Assembly (NCBI GenBank): GCA_937910685.1
Contig: CALEMP010000141.1
Span: 1 to 35,604 of the forward strand
Reading direction: 5' to 3'
DNA length: 35,604 bases
DNA from: an uncultured bacterium
GTDB lineage: Bacteria; Planctomycetota; UBA1135; GCA-002686595
Shown here: positions 1 through 7,575 of the stretch, one piece after another
Layout: each line of letters starts with the position of its first letter
How positions within the stretch are numbered: position 1 is the first letter of the stretch
Notes under the pieces: generated by a model
Database searches by the model: none
Seen by the model: the letters and a program-made list of their open reading frames with translations, nothing else
What the model was told of the DNA's origin: nothing
Translations under genes and position numbers: made by a program

Positions 1-757
1 CGGGCGCTGCGACGGGCGCTGCGACGGCGACGGGCGCAGCCGGATTGAGCAGGGACCGGAAGTCGTAGTGGGTCGCCTTGGGCAGGGTCATGATGCCCTT
101 GCCCTCGACCGTGGCATTCTGGCCTCCGAAGTGGACAGACAGGAGGCACTTGACCAGTTCCTCATTCCGGTCGGTCTTGGGGAAGCTGTATCGGTCACTG
201 CGACCGTAACCCTTGACAGCGTCCTCGCGAACCCCGTTGCTCAGGTGGTTGCGGATGTCCTTCACCATGCCCCAGGCCCGCTGCCCCTTGAAGGCGATGA
301 AGATCCGCGTCGTGTCGGTCGGGTGCGTTCCGTAGTAGACCGGGGTCCGGTCGAGGCGCAGCCGGTCAGCCATCTCGGTGAAGCCCAGGGCCTCTACCGC
401 ATCGGCGCAGTCGAGGACGATCTCCTTGTTGTCGTAGTAGGCGCTCGCCCACTTGACCAGGAGGTTGGCGAACAGGCGGAAGTCGCCCTTCCGCTTCAGG
501 GTGCGCAGGGCTTCCTTGATGGGGTCGGTCAGGTGCGTGGCGGCGATCACAATGCCGAGGGCCACGGCGACCTGCTTCTCCGTCGGGGTGTACGAGGGCT
601 TGTAGTAGCGTTTGCTGCAGATGGGGCCGATGCCGATCTGGACCGACTCGGCGTCGGTCAGCTCACGGTTGCAGATGCAGCAAGAGGATGCCGTGATAGC
701 AGCCAGGTGCGCATAGTCGAGACCTTCGATGTTGATGTTGGTGCCGTGCTGAAGCAT
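1..757 (-). CDS. DUF6011-like zinc-motif protein, 3' end beyond window
   Basis: Reading the minus strand from the ATG at 757 gives an open frame of about 252 codons that runs off the window edge, so the C-terminus is missing. Near the N-terminus is a Cys motif, CCICNREL (Cys26-29) followed by GIGPICSKRY (Cys47). This resembles the short zinc-binding DUF6011 motif (CxxCgrxL...S...GIGPxC) common in phage and actinobacterial proteins. A basic and aromatic-rich region follows. The last visible codons encode an Ala-Pro-Val low-complexity linker built from a GC-rich tandem repeat (1-40), so another domain probably lies beyond the edge. The start is supported by a GAGGA ribosome site, the CCCGC/GCGGG leader hairpin at 770-783 and minus-strand promoters at 815-847 and 910-942. 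The function is unknown; nucleic-acid binding is a guess from the zinc motif. Confidence 0.75.
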   Translation of the reverse strand, partial: MLQHGTNINIEGLDYAHLAAITASSCCICNRELTDAESVQIGIGPICSKRYYKPSYTPTEKQVAVALGIVIAATHLTDPIKEALRTLKRKGDFRLFANLLVKWASAYYDNKEIVLDCADAVEALGFTEMADRLRLDRTPVYYGTHPTDTTRIFIAFKGQRAWGMVKDIRNHLSNGVREDAVKGYGRSDRYSFPKTDRNEELVKCLLSVHFGGQNATVEGKGIMTLPKATHYDFRSLLNPAAPVAVAAPVAAP

Positions 758-769
758 GTCGTCCTCGTG

Positions 770-783
770 CCCGCTTGTGCGGG
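770..783 (-). promoter_or_regulatory. Leader hairpin CCCGC-ACAA-GCGGG
   Basis: A perfect 5-bp GC hairpin sits just upstream of the ribosome site of the 1-757 gene, followed on the minus strand by GCACGAGGAC and the ATG. The same hairpin in the same place occurs at 1148-1160, 1356-1368 and 35020-35032, so it looks like a standard 5' leader element of this genome, perhaps for mRNA stability or ribosome-site presentation. Confidence 0.6.
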
Positions 784-814
784 TCTGGTTGAGTTGTCGT
801 TTCGTCTGTCGTTT

Positions 815-847
815 CGTCTACTCTCGACCGTGCCGATTGGAACTGGG
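815..847 (-). promoter_or_regulatory. Phage promoter motif, minus strand
   Basis: The reverse complement reads CCCAGTTC, a GC-rich spacer, then GAGTAGACG, with 24 nt from the start of the first box to GAG. Matching copies occur in intergenic sites at both ends of the window. It points into the 1-757 gene. Promoter function is inferred from position, orientation and conservation. Confidence 0.6.
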
Positions 848-909
848 CTTCGGTCGATTCCTGTCGAGCGGGTCGATTCCTATCGAGTCGCTCGTCTCCG
901 CTCTTACGA

Positions 910-942
910 CGTCTACTCTCGACTAGGTCGATGTGAACTGGC
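910..942 (-). promoter_or_regulatory. Second minus-strand promoter motif
   Basis: The reverse complement has GCCAGTTC and, 24 nt later, GAGTAGACG. It lies upstream of the 815-847 copy, giving tandem promoters. Between the two, a GTCGATTCCTRTCGAG-type sequence is directly repeated (about 852-887). Confidence 0.5.
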
Positions 943-1002
943 TTTTTGAACTTTCGGGAAGAATTTGGCATTCTTCGGCCCACACGACCGAAATCGACGA
1001 TT

Positions 1003-1035
1003 CCCAGTTCATTTGAGGCTACTAAGGAGTATACG
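1003..1035 (+). promoter_or_regulatory. Phage promoter motif, plus strand
   Basis: CCCAGTTC is followed 24 nt later by GAGTATACG, a variant with TATAC for TAGAC. It lies back-to-back with the minus-strand copies, so 815-1035 is a divergent control region. Positions 758-1172 hold no supportable gene, only these promoters, leaders and a hairpin. Confidence 0.5.
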
Positions 1036-1044
1036 TCGTGTGCA

Positions 1045-1063
1045 GGGGTTGAAGGGCAACCCC
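1045..1063 (+). terminator. Hairpin between tandem promoters
   Basis: GGGGTTG and CAACCCC form a 7-bp stem with a 5-nt loop, just downstream of the 1003-1035 promoter. There is no T-run, so it could be a leader structure or an attenuator rather than a true terminator. Confidence 0.35.
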
Positions 1064-1091
1064 ACAAGGCACCGAACGGAATCGACCGATT

Positions 1092-1124
1092 CCCAGTTCA
1101 CTTCCGGTAAGTCGGGAGTAGACG
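1092..1124 (+). promoter_or_regulatory. Phage promoter motif, plus strand
   Basis: CCCAGTTC, CCGGTAAGTCGG spacer and GAGTAGACG in the 24-nt register. It is almost the same as the copy at 34958-34990, and both are followed by TTGTGARCGATTG and the CCCGC/GCGGG hairpin. It drives the small gene at 1173. Confidence 0.65.
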
Positions 1125-1147
1125 TTGTGAGCGATTGAAAACACAAA

Positions 1148-1160
1148 CCCGCACAGCGGG
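1148..1160 (+). promoter_or_regulatory. Leader hairpin CCCGC-ACA-GCGGG
   Basis: 5-bp GC hairpin followed directly by AAAGGAGG, the ribosome site of the gene at 1173. Same element as at 770-783, 1356-1368 and 35020-35032. Confidence 0.6.
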
Positions 1161-1172
1161 AAAGGAGGCTGT

Positions 1173-1298
1173 ATGAAGTACAGCGAGAAGCGCCTCGGAT
1201 TCAAGGGCCGCAGCCACCGTTGCGGTGGCACCCGGATCGCGGTGATCCGGGAGCGTGCCCGAAAGCGGGCCGAGGCCCGCGCCGAGAAAAGCGAGTAA
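1173..1298 (+). CDS. Small basic protein, 41 aa
   Basis: A short frame with an ATG at 1173 and a TAA at 1296-1298. It is preceded by a strong AAAGGAGG ribosome site, the leader hairpin and the 1092-1124 promoter, and followed at once by the next promoter. The product begins MKYSEKRLGFKGRSHRCGG and ends in an Arg/Ala/Glu-rich helix (about residues 23-41). It is strongly basic with one Cys and has no recognisable family. The dedicated promoter, leader and ribosome site are the main evidence that it is translated. An early host-modifying or nucleic-acid-binding peptide is possible, but that is only a guess. Confidence 0.6.
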   Translation: MKYSEKRLGFKGRSHRCGGTRIAVIRERARKRAEARAEKSE

Positions 1299-1331
1299 CC
1301 CAGTTCACTTCCGGTAACACGGGAGTAGACG
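1299..1331 (+). promoter_or_regulatory. Phage promoter motif for the 1381 operon
   Basis: CCCAGTTC begins one base after the TAA of the preceding small gene, with GAGTAGACG in the 24-nt register. No other copy in this orientation is seen until 19793, so it may drive the long plus-strand run of helicase and methyltransferase genes. Confidence 0.6.
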
Positions 1332-1355
1332 GGGTGGACGAGAAACAACAACAAA

Positions 1356-1368
1356 CCCGCACAGCGGG
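1356..1368 (+). promoter_or_regulatory. Leader hairpin CCCGC-ACA-GCGGG
   Basis: Same GC hairpin as in the other leaders, followed by GCACGAGGATGTC and the ATG at 1381. The stretch matches the leader of the 1-757 gene nearly base for base. Confidence 0.6.
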
Positions 1369-1380
1369 CACGAGGATGTC

Positions 1381-1782
1381 ATGAGATACGAGGAAGCAGT
1401 TGAGCGCGGCTACGACGGCCCGCCCCCGTGGGCTGGTCGGAACAAACAACGCTATGCATGCTGTGACCGGATGTGTGGGGCTCGCGACTGCGAGACCTGC
1501 TACCCCGGATGCAGCGACGAGGACGAGGACGGGGACTTCGACCGCAGCGCGGAGGTGACCAAGGTGGTCACCGCCCGCAAAGCGCGGAAGGACACGATGG
1601 GCCGGGTCATCCTGCCCGGCGACCGGGTGGAAGTCACGCGAGGCTTCCACTATCGGCCCGGTGGCCCCCGCGTGGGCTACTACCTCAACGAGCGCAGGGT
1701 GAAGCGGGGTCCGGGCCACGATGCCCCGGACGCCCCCCAGGACACCCCCAACTCCTACCGGACGGAGGACATCCCCTTTTAG
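1381..1782 (+). CDS. Cys-cluster protein with SSB-like C-terminal tail
   Basis: A 133-aa protein, start fixed by GAGG in the leader. A dense cysteine cluster (Cys27, 28, 32, 37, 40, 44) suggests a zinc-binding knuckle, followed by an acidic stretch (DEDEDGD). A middle part around GDRVEV could be a small beta barrel. The last residues are TEDIPF, which match the acidic Asp-Ile-Pro-Phe tip by which bacterial SSB recruits repair and replication proteins. No OB-fold signature can be made out by eye. It is the first gene of the replication operon. It could be a divergent SSB or a small protein that copies the SSB tip; no known family is recognised. Confidence 0.7.
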   Translation: MRYEEAVERGYDGPPPWAGRNKQRYACCDRMCGARDCETCYPGCSDEDEDGDFDRSAEVTKVVTARKARKDTMGRVILPGDRVEVTRGFHYRPGGPRVGYYLNERRVKRGPGHDAPDAPQDTPNSYRTEDIPF

Positions 1783-1791
1783 GGGGTGGTG

Positions 1792-2334
1792 ATGCCCATG
1801 GCCTGCCTCTACTTCGCAGATGCTCAGCGACTCTCCCTGGCGGGTAAGCCCTGGTGCTTCCGCTATGTCTACCACGACGCGGCTTCCAACAGTCACAAAT
1901 TCTGGCTCGCGACCGGACGAGGGCGCAACGAGGTCTGCGAGATCCACTTCGGGCGCATCGGGGCCAAGGCTCAGATCCTGATCAAGGACTGGGACTACGT
2001 CGCGACCAAGGCCCCCGAGAAGGAAGCCAAGGGCTACGACGCGGAAAACACCCCCTACATCCGGGTGCGGCAATCGACCATTGATGCCAGCTTCGGGCCG
2101 ACCTACACGACCAGTCCCCTGCCCCCGGCTACCCCCGTCACCCCTGCTACGCCGCCCGCAGCGGCCCAGGTGGGTAGCACGAATGACCCCTACAACCGGG
2201 TCGTTCAGGTCTGCCCCACCACAAACGGGCAATGGATCGCGGTTGACGCCAGCGGCGTTCAACTGTTCGCAATGCCCAAGGCTGGGGCCATGAAGCTGGT
2301 CCAAGATGGAACTGCCACGGTGGGCGGGCTCTAA
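1792..2334 (+). CDS. WGR-domain-like protein
   Basis: A 180-aa protein. The ATG at 1792 is chosen because AGGGGG lies just upstream; GTG codons at 1786/1789 and an ATG at 1798 are alternatives. Residues about 35-85 fit the WGR pattern: KFWLATG strand, then HFGRIGAKAQ where Trp-Gly-Arg is Phe-Gly-Arg, then an Ala/Lys/Glu helix ending KEAKGY. WGR domains bind DNA or contribute to PARP and MolR-type proteins. A Pro/Ala/Thr linker (about 108-125) leads to a small C-terminal domain. It follows the upstream gene closely and its TAA overlaps the next ATG (TAATG). The role is unknown, but DNA binding within the replication operon is plausible. Confidence 0.65.
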   Translation: MPMACLYFADAQRLSLAGKPWCFRYVYHDAASNSHKFWLATGRGRNEVCEIHFGRIGAKAQILIKDWDYVATKAPEKEAKGYDAENTPYIRVRQSTIDASFGPTYTTSPLPPATPVTPATPPAAAQVGSTNDPYNRVVQVCPTTNGQWIAVDASGVQLFAMPKAGAMKLVQDGTATVGGL

Positions 2335-2813
2335 TGGCAACCCGACGCAAAAAGACCCCGGTCCTGCCCTGCCCTGCCCTGACCCAGGCATTAGCAACCT
2401 TGCTCCCGCCAAGTGCATCTGCCCCACCCACACGCTACGAAATCACCTACCGGTCCAAGGATCAGGGGCCACGTTTTCCGAAGGTGGGCACGAGCCCTGG
2501 TGTGGCCTCCGCAGGTGACCACGTCACCTTTTTTGAGCATGGACGCTTTGTGAGCCGCGAGGTTTCAGCGGTGATGGGTGAGAGGATCGTGTGCGTACCC
2601 CTCACCAACCGTGAAAAAGCGCTCAGGGTGCCTTTCACGGACGTGTACGAGGTTTTACACGATCACGGTCCCCAAGCCGTTGTCGTCCAACCTCCGCCCA
2701 AACCGAAGCCACCTACCAAACCCACCAAGCGTCGAACCAAACCCACCAAGGTCGGAGAGGTCTCGGAGGGTGACCTTGATGACTGGTTGGGCAACTTGAA
2801 AGCGGATCGGTAG
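2334..2813 (+). CDS. Hypothetical protein, 159 aa, basic Pro-rich linker
   Basis: Start ATG overlaps the stop of the previous gene (TAATG), so translation is probably coupled. The N-terminus is basic (MATRRKK), then a central part (about 55-110) with alternating hydrophobic and charged residues that could be a small beta-rich domain (GDHVTFFEHGRFVSREV). A Pro/Lys/Thr-rich linker (about 120-140) leads to an acidic C-terminal helix containing DLDDWLGNL. That short hydrophobic-acidic tail could be a partner-binding peptide. No family recognised. The operon position suggests a replication or expression accessory role. Confidence 0.6.
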   Translation: MATRRKKTPVLPCPALTQALATLLPPSASAPPTRYEITYRSKDQGPRFPKVGTSPGVASAGDHVTFFEHGRFVSREVSAVMGERIVCVPLTNREKALRVPFTDVYEVLHDHGPQAVVVQPPPKPKPPTKPTKRRTKPTKVGEVSEGDLDDWLGNLKADR

Positions 2814-2855
2814 CTCCCCTATCGCCACCGCACATCAGGGACGATAGGATGCGAG

Positions 2856-3422
2856 GTGCAATTGGGATTCTTCACCAAGGTCACTGAAGAAGGGCTCATC
2901 CAGGAGATTGCTCTCCTGTTGCCAGATGCTCTGATCAATGAGGATCTGGGCCATGCTATTGTGCGTCAAGTGACTATCGAGGCAACGAAGTTTAACATCA
3001 CGTTTGAACAGCTGCCTTACATCTTCAAAATCCTGATGGAGATGCCAGAGCATTGGCCCTCGGTCATGCCTGATAAGAACGCCCTGTTGTTAGGTCGTGA
3101 GGTGTTGGCCCGCTCTGGTGTCACGCCCAACTACTCCCGTGCGGTGGTCATACCTCCTGGGACTATGGAGGACGCGGTAGATCGGGTTCTTCAACGCATG
3201 TCGTCCTGGTGCAGTGGTGTCCTCATGGCTCAAATGTCCACAGCCTACGATGTCATCCTGTTCAAGCGAGTGGGCCAAGTCCCCAAAGCTACGCAGGGAG
3301 CCATCCCGAAGGACAAGGGTTATGCCTGGTTGGACCTCATGGTGAGACGTATTCTCCCCAAGCGTCCACGATGGATTCCGAAGAACAGCGACCTGGTTTT
3401 GCGTCTCCTTCCTCGCCTCTGA
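2856..3422 (+). CDS. Hypothetical protein upstream of SNF2 helicase, 188 aa
   Basis: Starts with GTG (GTGCAATTGGGA) after AGGATGCGAG, 42 nt beyond the previous gene. The sequence is mostly helical with regular hydrophobic spacing: residues 1-70 carry EEGLIQEIALLLPDALI and a Phe/Leu-rich segment, and the C-terminus is basic (RRILPKRPRWIPK). No catalytic motif is visible and no family is recognised. The basic tail and its place directly before the SNF2 helicase suggest a DNA-associated role, but this is inference only. Confidence 0.6.
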   Translation: MQLGFFTKVTEEGLIQEIALLLPDALINEDLGHAIVRQVTIEATKFNITFEQLPYIFKILMEMPEHWPSVMPDKNALLLGREVLARSGVTPNYSRAVVIPPGTMEDAVDRVLQRMSSWCSGVLMAQMSTAYDVILFKRVGQVPKATQGAIPKDKGYAWLDLMVRRILPKRPRWIPKNSDLVLRLLPRL

Positions 3423-3478
3423 TCGTAAACCTCACCCCGACCAGGAGTAGAGCAAATGCAAATCAGATGGAGGGGTTC

Positions 3479-5092
3479 ATGGGACAAGTACCTGCCAAGC
3501 TGTTGGAGATTCGCAAGCGCACCGACTTGAGCTTGCGACCTACCAAGCATCTCAAAAAGACCTTCACTGGTTTTGACGGTGTAGAGCGCGACCTCACCAT
3601 TCGGTACTATCAGGTGCAAGGCGTCCTTCACCTCGCCTCCTGCCCACGCTTCATCCTTGGGGACGATACGGGTTTGGGTAAAACGCTTGAGGCGATCATC
3701 GCGCTTTGCTTCTTGTGGGAGAAGAACCCTGACCTCAAGGTGTTGGTGATGACGACCAAGTCGGCCACACCGCAATGGGTCAAGGAGTTCTCCAAGTTCA
3801 CCACCGGCATCCAGGTCATCAAGTGTCAGGGTACGGCGAAGCAACGGCTTCAAGCTATTGACCTGTGGAAGTCCTCGACAGGACCAACCGTCATGGTGGC
3901 TGGCTACCGTTCCGTGGTGAAGGACTTCCGTCAGTTCCAGCATGAGTCTGGATACGCTCTCATCTACGACGAGGCCACGGCGTTCAAAAACCAGAAGACC
4001 CAGATCCATCAGGTTTGTGCTCACCTGAGTGGTCAGGCGAGTCGGGTGTGGGGATTGACGGCGACTCTCATCAAGAACCACCTCATGGAGGGTCACGGGA
4101 TCTACAGTGTGATTGTGCCGGGGTTGTTCGGGACGGCGAACAACTTCATGTACTACTACTGCATCATAGAGATGATGCAGTTGCCCAAGGGGCGACGGGT
4201 ACCTCGCATCGTAGGCTACCAGCCTGACAAGATCGTCGACTTCCGTGAGAACATCGCCCCCTACTACTACGGTCGGGCGAAGCACGAGGTAGCAACAGAG
4301 CTGCCTACCTTGACCATCGAACGCTATGAGGTGGACCTCACCAAGGAGCAGGAGAGCAAGTACCGTGAGGCATTGTCCGGGTTGCTTATGGTAGGTGAGA
4401 CCAGTGAGGCTGGTGAGGAGGAGCGGGAAGTCACCAAGCTCACGTCCCTGATCTATTGCCAGCAGGTGGTCAACGACCTTGAGTTGCTTGAATGTGAGGG
4501 AGCCTCGGCCAAATTGCCTACCCTCATCGACCTGCTCACGGCTGGGGATCTAGCGGAGGAGAACGTCATCATCTTCAGCCGCTTCAAGAAAATGGTCGAC
4601 CTCATCATGCCTGCCCTCAAGAAGGCCAAGGTGAAGGCTGTCCGGGTGACCGGGGATGAGAGCGGAGATGAGCGTCAAAAGGCCCAGGACGCCTTTCAGA
4701 ATCCCAATAGTGACACCCGAGTCATCTGCATCACAATGGCCGGTGGTGACGCCATCAATCTGCAAGCAGCCAAAGCCCTTATCTTCTTCGACCTTCCCTG
4801 GTCGGCAGGGGACTTCCTTCAGATCATTGGAAGGATGATCCGCATTGGGTCAGTCCACGATAGGGTACTCACCTTGTTGCTTCAGGCGAGAGGACCAACC
4901 ATCGGTCCCACGATTGACCAGAGGGTCGATGCCACCGTATTCAAGAAACTGGACCTCATTGAAGCTGCCATCGGTGCCCGTTTGCAAGGTCATGTGCCAT
5001 CCAATGGCAGTGGAGCCATCATTCCCACGGGTAACGAGGTTGGGGACATCTTCAATGCCCTCAAGGGTGACGCCCAAGGATTGAATGCGTGA
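3479..5092 (+). CDS. SNF2-family DEAD-like helicase/ATPase
   Basis: About 537 aa from the ATG at 3479, which has GGAGGGG just upstream; an in-frame ATG at 3467 is possible, and the open frame extends further back without a good start. All SNF2/SF2 motifs are visible: GDDTGLGKT (motif I, about 61-69), YDEAT (motif II, Asp164), WGLTAT (motif III), IIFSRFKKM (motif IV), then ITMAGGDAINLQ and QIIGRMIRIG (motifs V/VI, about 448). SNF2 proteins are ATP-driven double-strand translocases. In phages, compact members like this sit in replication and recombination gene clusters. The GTGA overlap with the next gene implies coupling. No accessory domain such as HIRAN or an HNH nuclease is seen. Confidence 0.9.
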   Translation: MGQVPAKLLEIRKRTDLSLRPTKHLKKTFTGFDGVERDLTIRYYQVQGVLHLASCPRFILGDDTGLGKTLEAIIALCFLWEKNPDLKVLVMTTKSATPQWVKEFSKFTTGIQVIKCQGTAKQRLQAIDLWKSSTGPTVMVAGYRSVVKDFRQFQHESGYALIYDEATAFKNQKTQIHQVCAHLSGQASRVWGLTATLIKNHLMEGHGIYSVIVPGLFGTANNFMYYYCIIEMMQLPKGRRVPRIVGYQPDKIVDFRENIAPYYYGRAKHEVATELPTLTIERYEVDLTKEQESKYREALSGLLMVGETSEAGEEEREVTKLTSLIYCQQVVNDLELLECEGASAKLPTLIDLLTAGDLAEENVIIFSRFKKMVDLIMPALKKAKVKAVRVTGDESGDERQKAQDAFQNPNSDTRVICITMAGGDAINLQAAKALIFFDLPWSAGDFLQIIGRMIRIGSVHDRVLTLLLQARGPTIGPTIDQRVDATVFKKLDLIEAAIGARLQGHVPSNGSGAIIPTGNEVGDIFNALKGDAQGLNA

Positions 5093-6000
5093 ATGACTAT
5101 CCATCGGGAAATGGAGATCCCGATTGCCCCCTATGCTTCGGTCGTGGTGTGGTTTCGGTCGTAGTGGAGGAGCTTCCTGGTGGTGGTACCCGTGATTGTG
5201 CCTGCGTCTATGTGCAAGACATCCGGGCCAACCTGGAGCGTATTTGGAAAGGCACACTCGACGCCGAACTCATTGAGACATCGCCCCTAAAGGGTCGTAC
5301 TGGTGAGAGTCTTCGCATCACCACATCGGCCCCCGAACTTCGACGGCATCTTCGTCATGTAGGAGTTCGAATGGGGACACGCTGGTCTGCACGGGTGGTG
5401 TCCGATGCCGACTTGATGTCGGCGTGGCTGGCTACGGTGGCAGAGGTGATCGATCCTGATGTGACCACGGCACGCATCCGGTCAAAGGGTGAATTCTTCA
5501 CCTTGTCTGACATCGCCCTGGCCCACGACCTGCTCATCATCGTGTGCGGAGTGAAGGCCGCAAAGAATCGTGAGATGCCCGGTGTACTCCTGGAGACCAT
5601 TCAGGAGCGAGCCATGGAGAACAAGGCCACCTGGGTCGTGGATTCACCAGCCAAACCCTTGAGGGACGGTCATATCGCCTACAGTGACCTTCTTTGGGAA
5701 ACCCTCAAGGATTGGGAATGGGTCATCCTGAGCAACACCGAAGTGATGCCCGCAGGGGTAAGGGGGCCTGCAAGTGTTCCACTTCCTACCGCACCACGAG
5801 TATCCCGCCCTCGACCAACTCGTATGACGCCGCCACCTGTTGAGGAACCCACAAAAAAGGAGGTCCAGGACGACGACGAGGTTGACCTCTCGTTCATGGG
5901 TCAGACCCCAATGGGCAAAGAGGAACGTTTGGAGAATGTGGAACAGGCCAAGCGGGATCGAAGGTACGCAAGAGAGCAAGCCAAGAGGGGTAAGAAGTGA
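5089..6000 (+). CDS. DnaC-like helicase loader lacking a P-loop (tentative)
   Basis: A 303-aa protein starting with GTG in a GTGA overlap with the helicase. N-terminal zinc-like motif CPLCFGRG (Cys13, 16) followed about 20 residues later by DCACVY. The core has a Walker-B-like strand (ALAHDLLIIVCGV), then MPGVLLETIQERAMENKATWVVDS, which resembles the sensor region of DnaC/IstB AAA+ proteins (list of Arg finger helix, then strand). No GxxxxGK[ST] Walker A is present. The C-terminus is Pro-rich, acidic, then Lys/Arg-rich. Its overlap with the DnaB-like helicase gene fits a loader or helicase-partner role in which ATP binding has been lost. This is inference from context and weak sequence resemblance; an unrelated replication accessory protein is possible. 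Confidence 0.5.
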   Translation: MNDYPSGNGDPDCPLCFGRGVVSVVVEELPGGGTRDCACVYVQDIRANLERIWKGTLDAELIETSPLKGRTGESLRITTSAPELRRHLRHVGVRMGTRWSARVVSDADLMSAWLATVAEVIDPDVTTARIRSKGEFFTLSDIALAHDLLIIVCGVKAAKNREMPGVLLETIQERAMENKATWVVDSPAKPLRDGHIAYSDLLWETLKDWEWVILSNTEVMPAGVRGPASVPLPTAPRVSRPRPTRMTPPPVEEPTKKEVQDDDEVDLSFMGQTPMGKEERLENVEQAKRDRRYAREQAKRGKK

Positions 6001-7568
6001 AGACCCTTCTGCGTTCGGTGATTCGATATAGCGCGTCCGACGACGCCAAGCTGTTTTTGCGGAACTATCAGAAGCTCAACGCTTCGGGCATGGGCTTTGA
6101 GGTACCAGAGCACAACGTCATATGGGCGAAAGTTCAGGACTTTGTCCGCACCCACAATCATGCCCCAGAAATCAGCACCCTCCGTGTCCATTTCAAGCAT
6201 GCCCGTGAGGAGGAGGTGCTCGATCAGTTGCGGGTGCTGGAGGCCATGCCTCCTCGTACGATGGGCGACTTCCATGCGTTGCTTGAGCATAGGGTAGAGG
6301 AACGCCGTACACGCATCTGGGCGGAGACCCTCAAAGAGGCTGGGGTTATCACGTCCACCGGTATGACCGTCAAGAGGGGGCATGAGGAGACAACCCTCAA
6401 GGGGCCGGTCGACTCAGCCCGCTTCGTCGTTGAACGCAGCCATGACATCCTGGCACCCACAGTTGGCGGTGCCCTGTCCGGTGAGGTGACCAAAGACGGG
6501 CAAAACTTCAAAGATCGTTATGTCCAGGTTGAATCCGACCCTCTCGCTGGGGTGGGGCAACATACGATGCTCAAGCAGATGGACCAGGCTATGGGCGGGG
6601 CCAAGCGACACGAGTTGTGGCTCCATGCCGGGTTTACTGGTGGGATGAAAACCACATTTTGTATCAACTGGGCGTACAACCAGGCAATCTGGTACCAACA
6701 CTCGTCGCTCTACTTCTCCTTGGAGATGCCGTACATCCAATGCCGTAACCTGCTGTACGCCATCCACTCGTGTCACCCGAAGTTCCGGGAGATCCGCTAC
6801 ACCCTGGGTCTTCAGAAGGATCCCAATTCAGACATCGGCCTACCCTACGAGAACATCCGGGACGGCAACCTTCACCTATGGCACCCCAACGCCAAGATGT
6901 TCTTGTTTGACCACGTGGTAGAGGACTTCGGTGGGAACATGACCATTCCAGGCGAAGACCCCAACGGAAGACCGTGGAACACACAGTACGGGCGTATCCA
7001 CATCGAGGTGCCACACCCGGACAAGGATGACTTCACCATCAGCGACCTTCGCTCACAGGCAGAAATCCTCTATGGGGCCAGTCCGTACTCCACCATCTTT
7101 GTAGACCACGCCGGATTGATGGCTCCCCGTAGATGGCAAAAGAGCACCACGGAGAACCTCAACTCAGTGCTACGTGATTTGAAGAAGATGGCGATGGGGT
7201 TCAATCGTGGGGCTGGTTTAGCGGTTGTCGCCCTATTTCAGATCAGTCGTGAGGGCTTTCGTGGAGCGATGAAGCTCAAGGAGAAGACGGGTCGTGCCGG
7301 ATACAACCTCACTCATCTCAGCTACGCCAACGAGGCGGAGCGGAGTTCGGACGTGGTCACGGCATCCTGGATGGATGAGGATCTGCAGAAAGAGTGTCGG
7401 GTGCAGTTCCAATGCTTGAAGTCCAGGGATCAAAAGCCCTTCGAACCTTTTGTTGCTCGTGTGGAATGGCCTTGTCGTCGCATCTTGACCTGTTTGGACC
7501 CGTTGACTACTCCTCAACAGGCTGAGAAGATGGGCGACGACATCGACAAGCAACTAGACAACCTGTGA
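5997..7568 (+). CDS. DnaB-like replicative helicase (RecA fold)
   Basis: 523 aa, GTG start in a GTGA overlap with the previous gene. The N-terminal part (about 1-150) is helical, as in the DnaB N-terminal domain. The RecA-type core shows Walker A as GFTGGMKTT (about 212-220), followed by FSLEMP, the DnaB-type H1a signature in which Glu activates water. Walker B is TIFVDHAGLM (about 367-376). Later come VVALFQISREG (motif H3-like) and ASWMDEDL. The expected role is unwinding of DNA at the phage fork as a hexamer. About 90 residues between H1a and Walker B (GLPYENIRDGNLHLW... to DDFTISDL) appear longer than in typical DnaB. Next in the operon is a small SAP-like gene. Confidence 0.85.
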   Translation: MKTLLRSVIRYSASDDAKLFLRNYQKLNASGMGFEVPEHNVIWAKVQDFVRTHNHAPEISTLRVHFKHAREEEVLDQLRVLEAMPPRTMGDFHALLEHRVEERRTRIWAETLKEAGVITSTGMTVKRGHEETTLKGPVDSARFVVERSHDILAPTVGGALSGEVTKDGQNFKDRYVQVESDPLAGVGQHTMLKQMDQAMGGAKRHELWLHAGFTGGMKTTFCINWAYNQAIWYQHSSLYFSLEMPYIQCRNLLYAIHSCHPKFREIRYTLGLQKDPNSDIGLPYENIRDGNLHLWHPNAKMFLFDHVVEDFGGNMTIPGEDPNGRPWNTQYGRIHIEVPHPDKDDFTISDLRSQAEILYGASPYSTIFVDHAGLMAPRRWQKSTTENLNSVLRDLKKMAMGFNRGAGLAVVALFQISREGFRGAMKLKEKTGRAGYNLTHLSYANEAERSSDVVTASWMDEDLQKECRVQFQCLKSRDQKPFEPFVARVEWPCRRILTCLDPLTTPQQAEKMGDDIDKQLDNL

Positions 7569-7575
7569 GGACCAA

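Noticed and set aside
68-949. Long plus-strand open frame at the left end
   Set aside because: Its product is low-complexity Val/Gly/Asp-rich and mirrors the minus-strand gene at 1-757, which has a zinc motif, ribosome site and promoter.
1201-2433. 410-codon minus-strand open frame
   Set aside because: It lies opposite three plus-strand genes with coupled starts and stops. GC-rich third positions create such shadows; the product has no family likeness.
3320-4285. Minus-strand open frame opposite the SNF2 helicase
   Set aside because: The plus strand carries all helicase motifs; the minus product is a shadow rich in Val/Leu/His/Arg.
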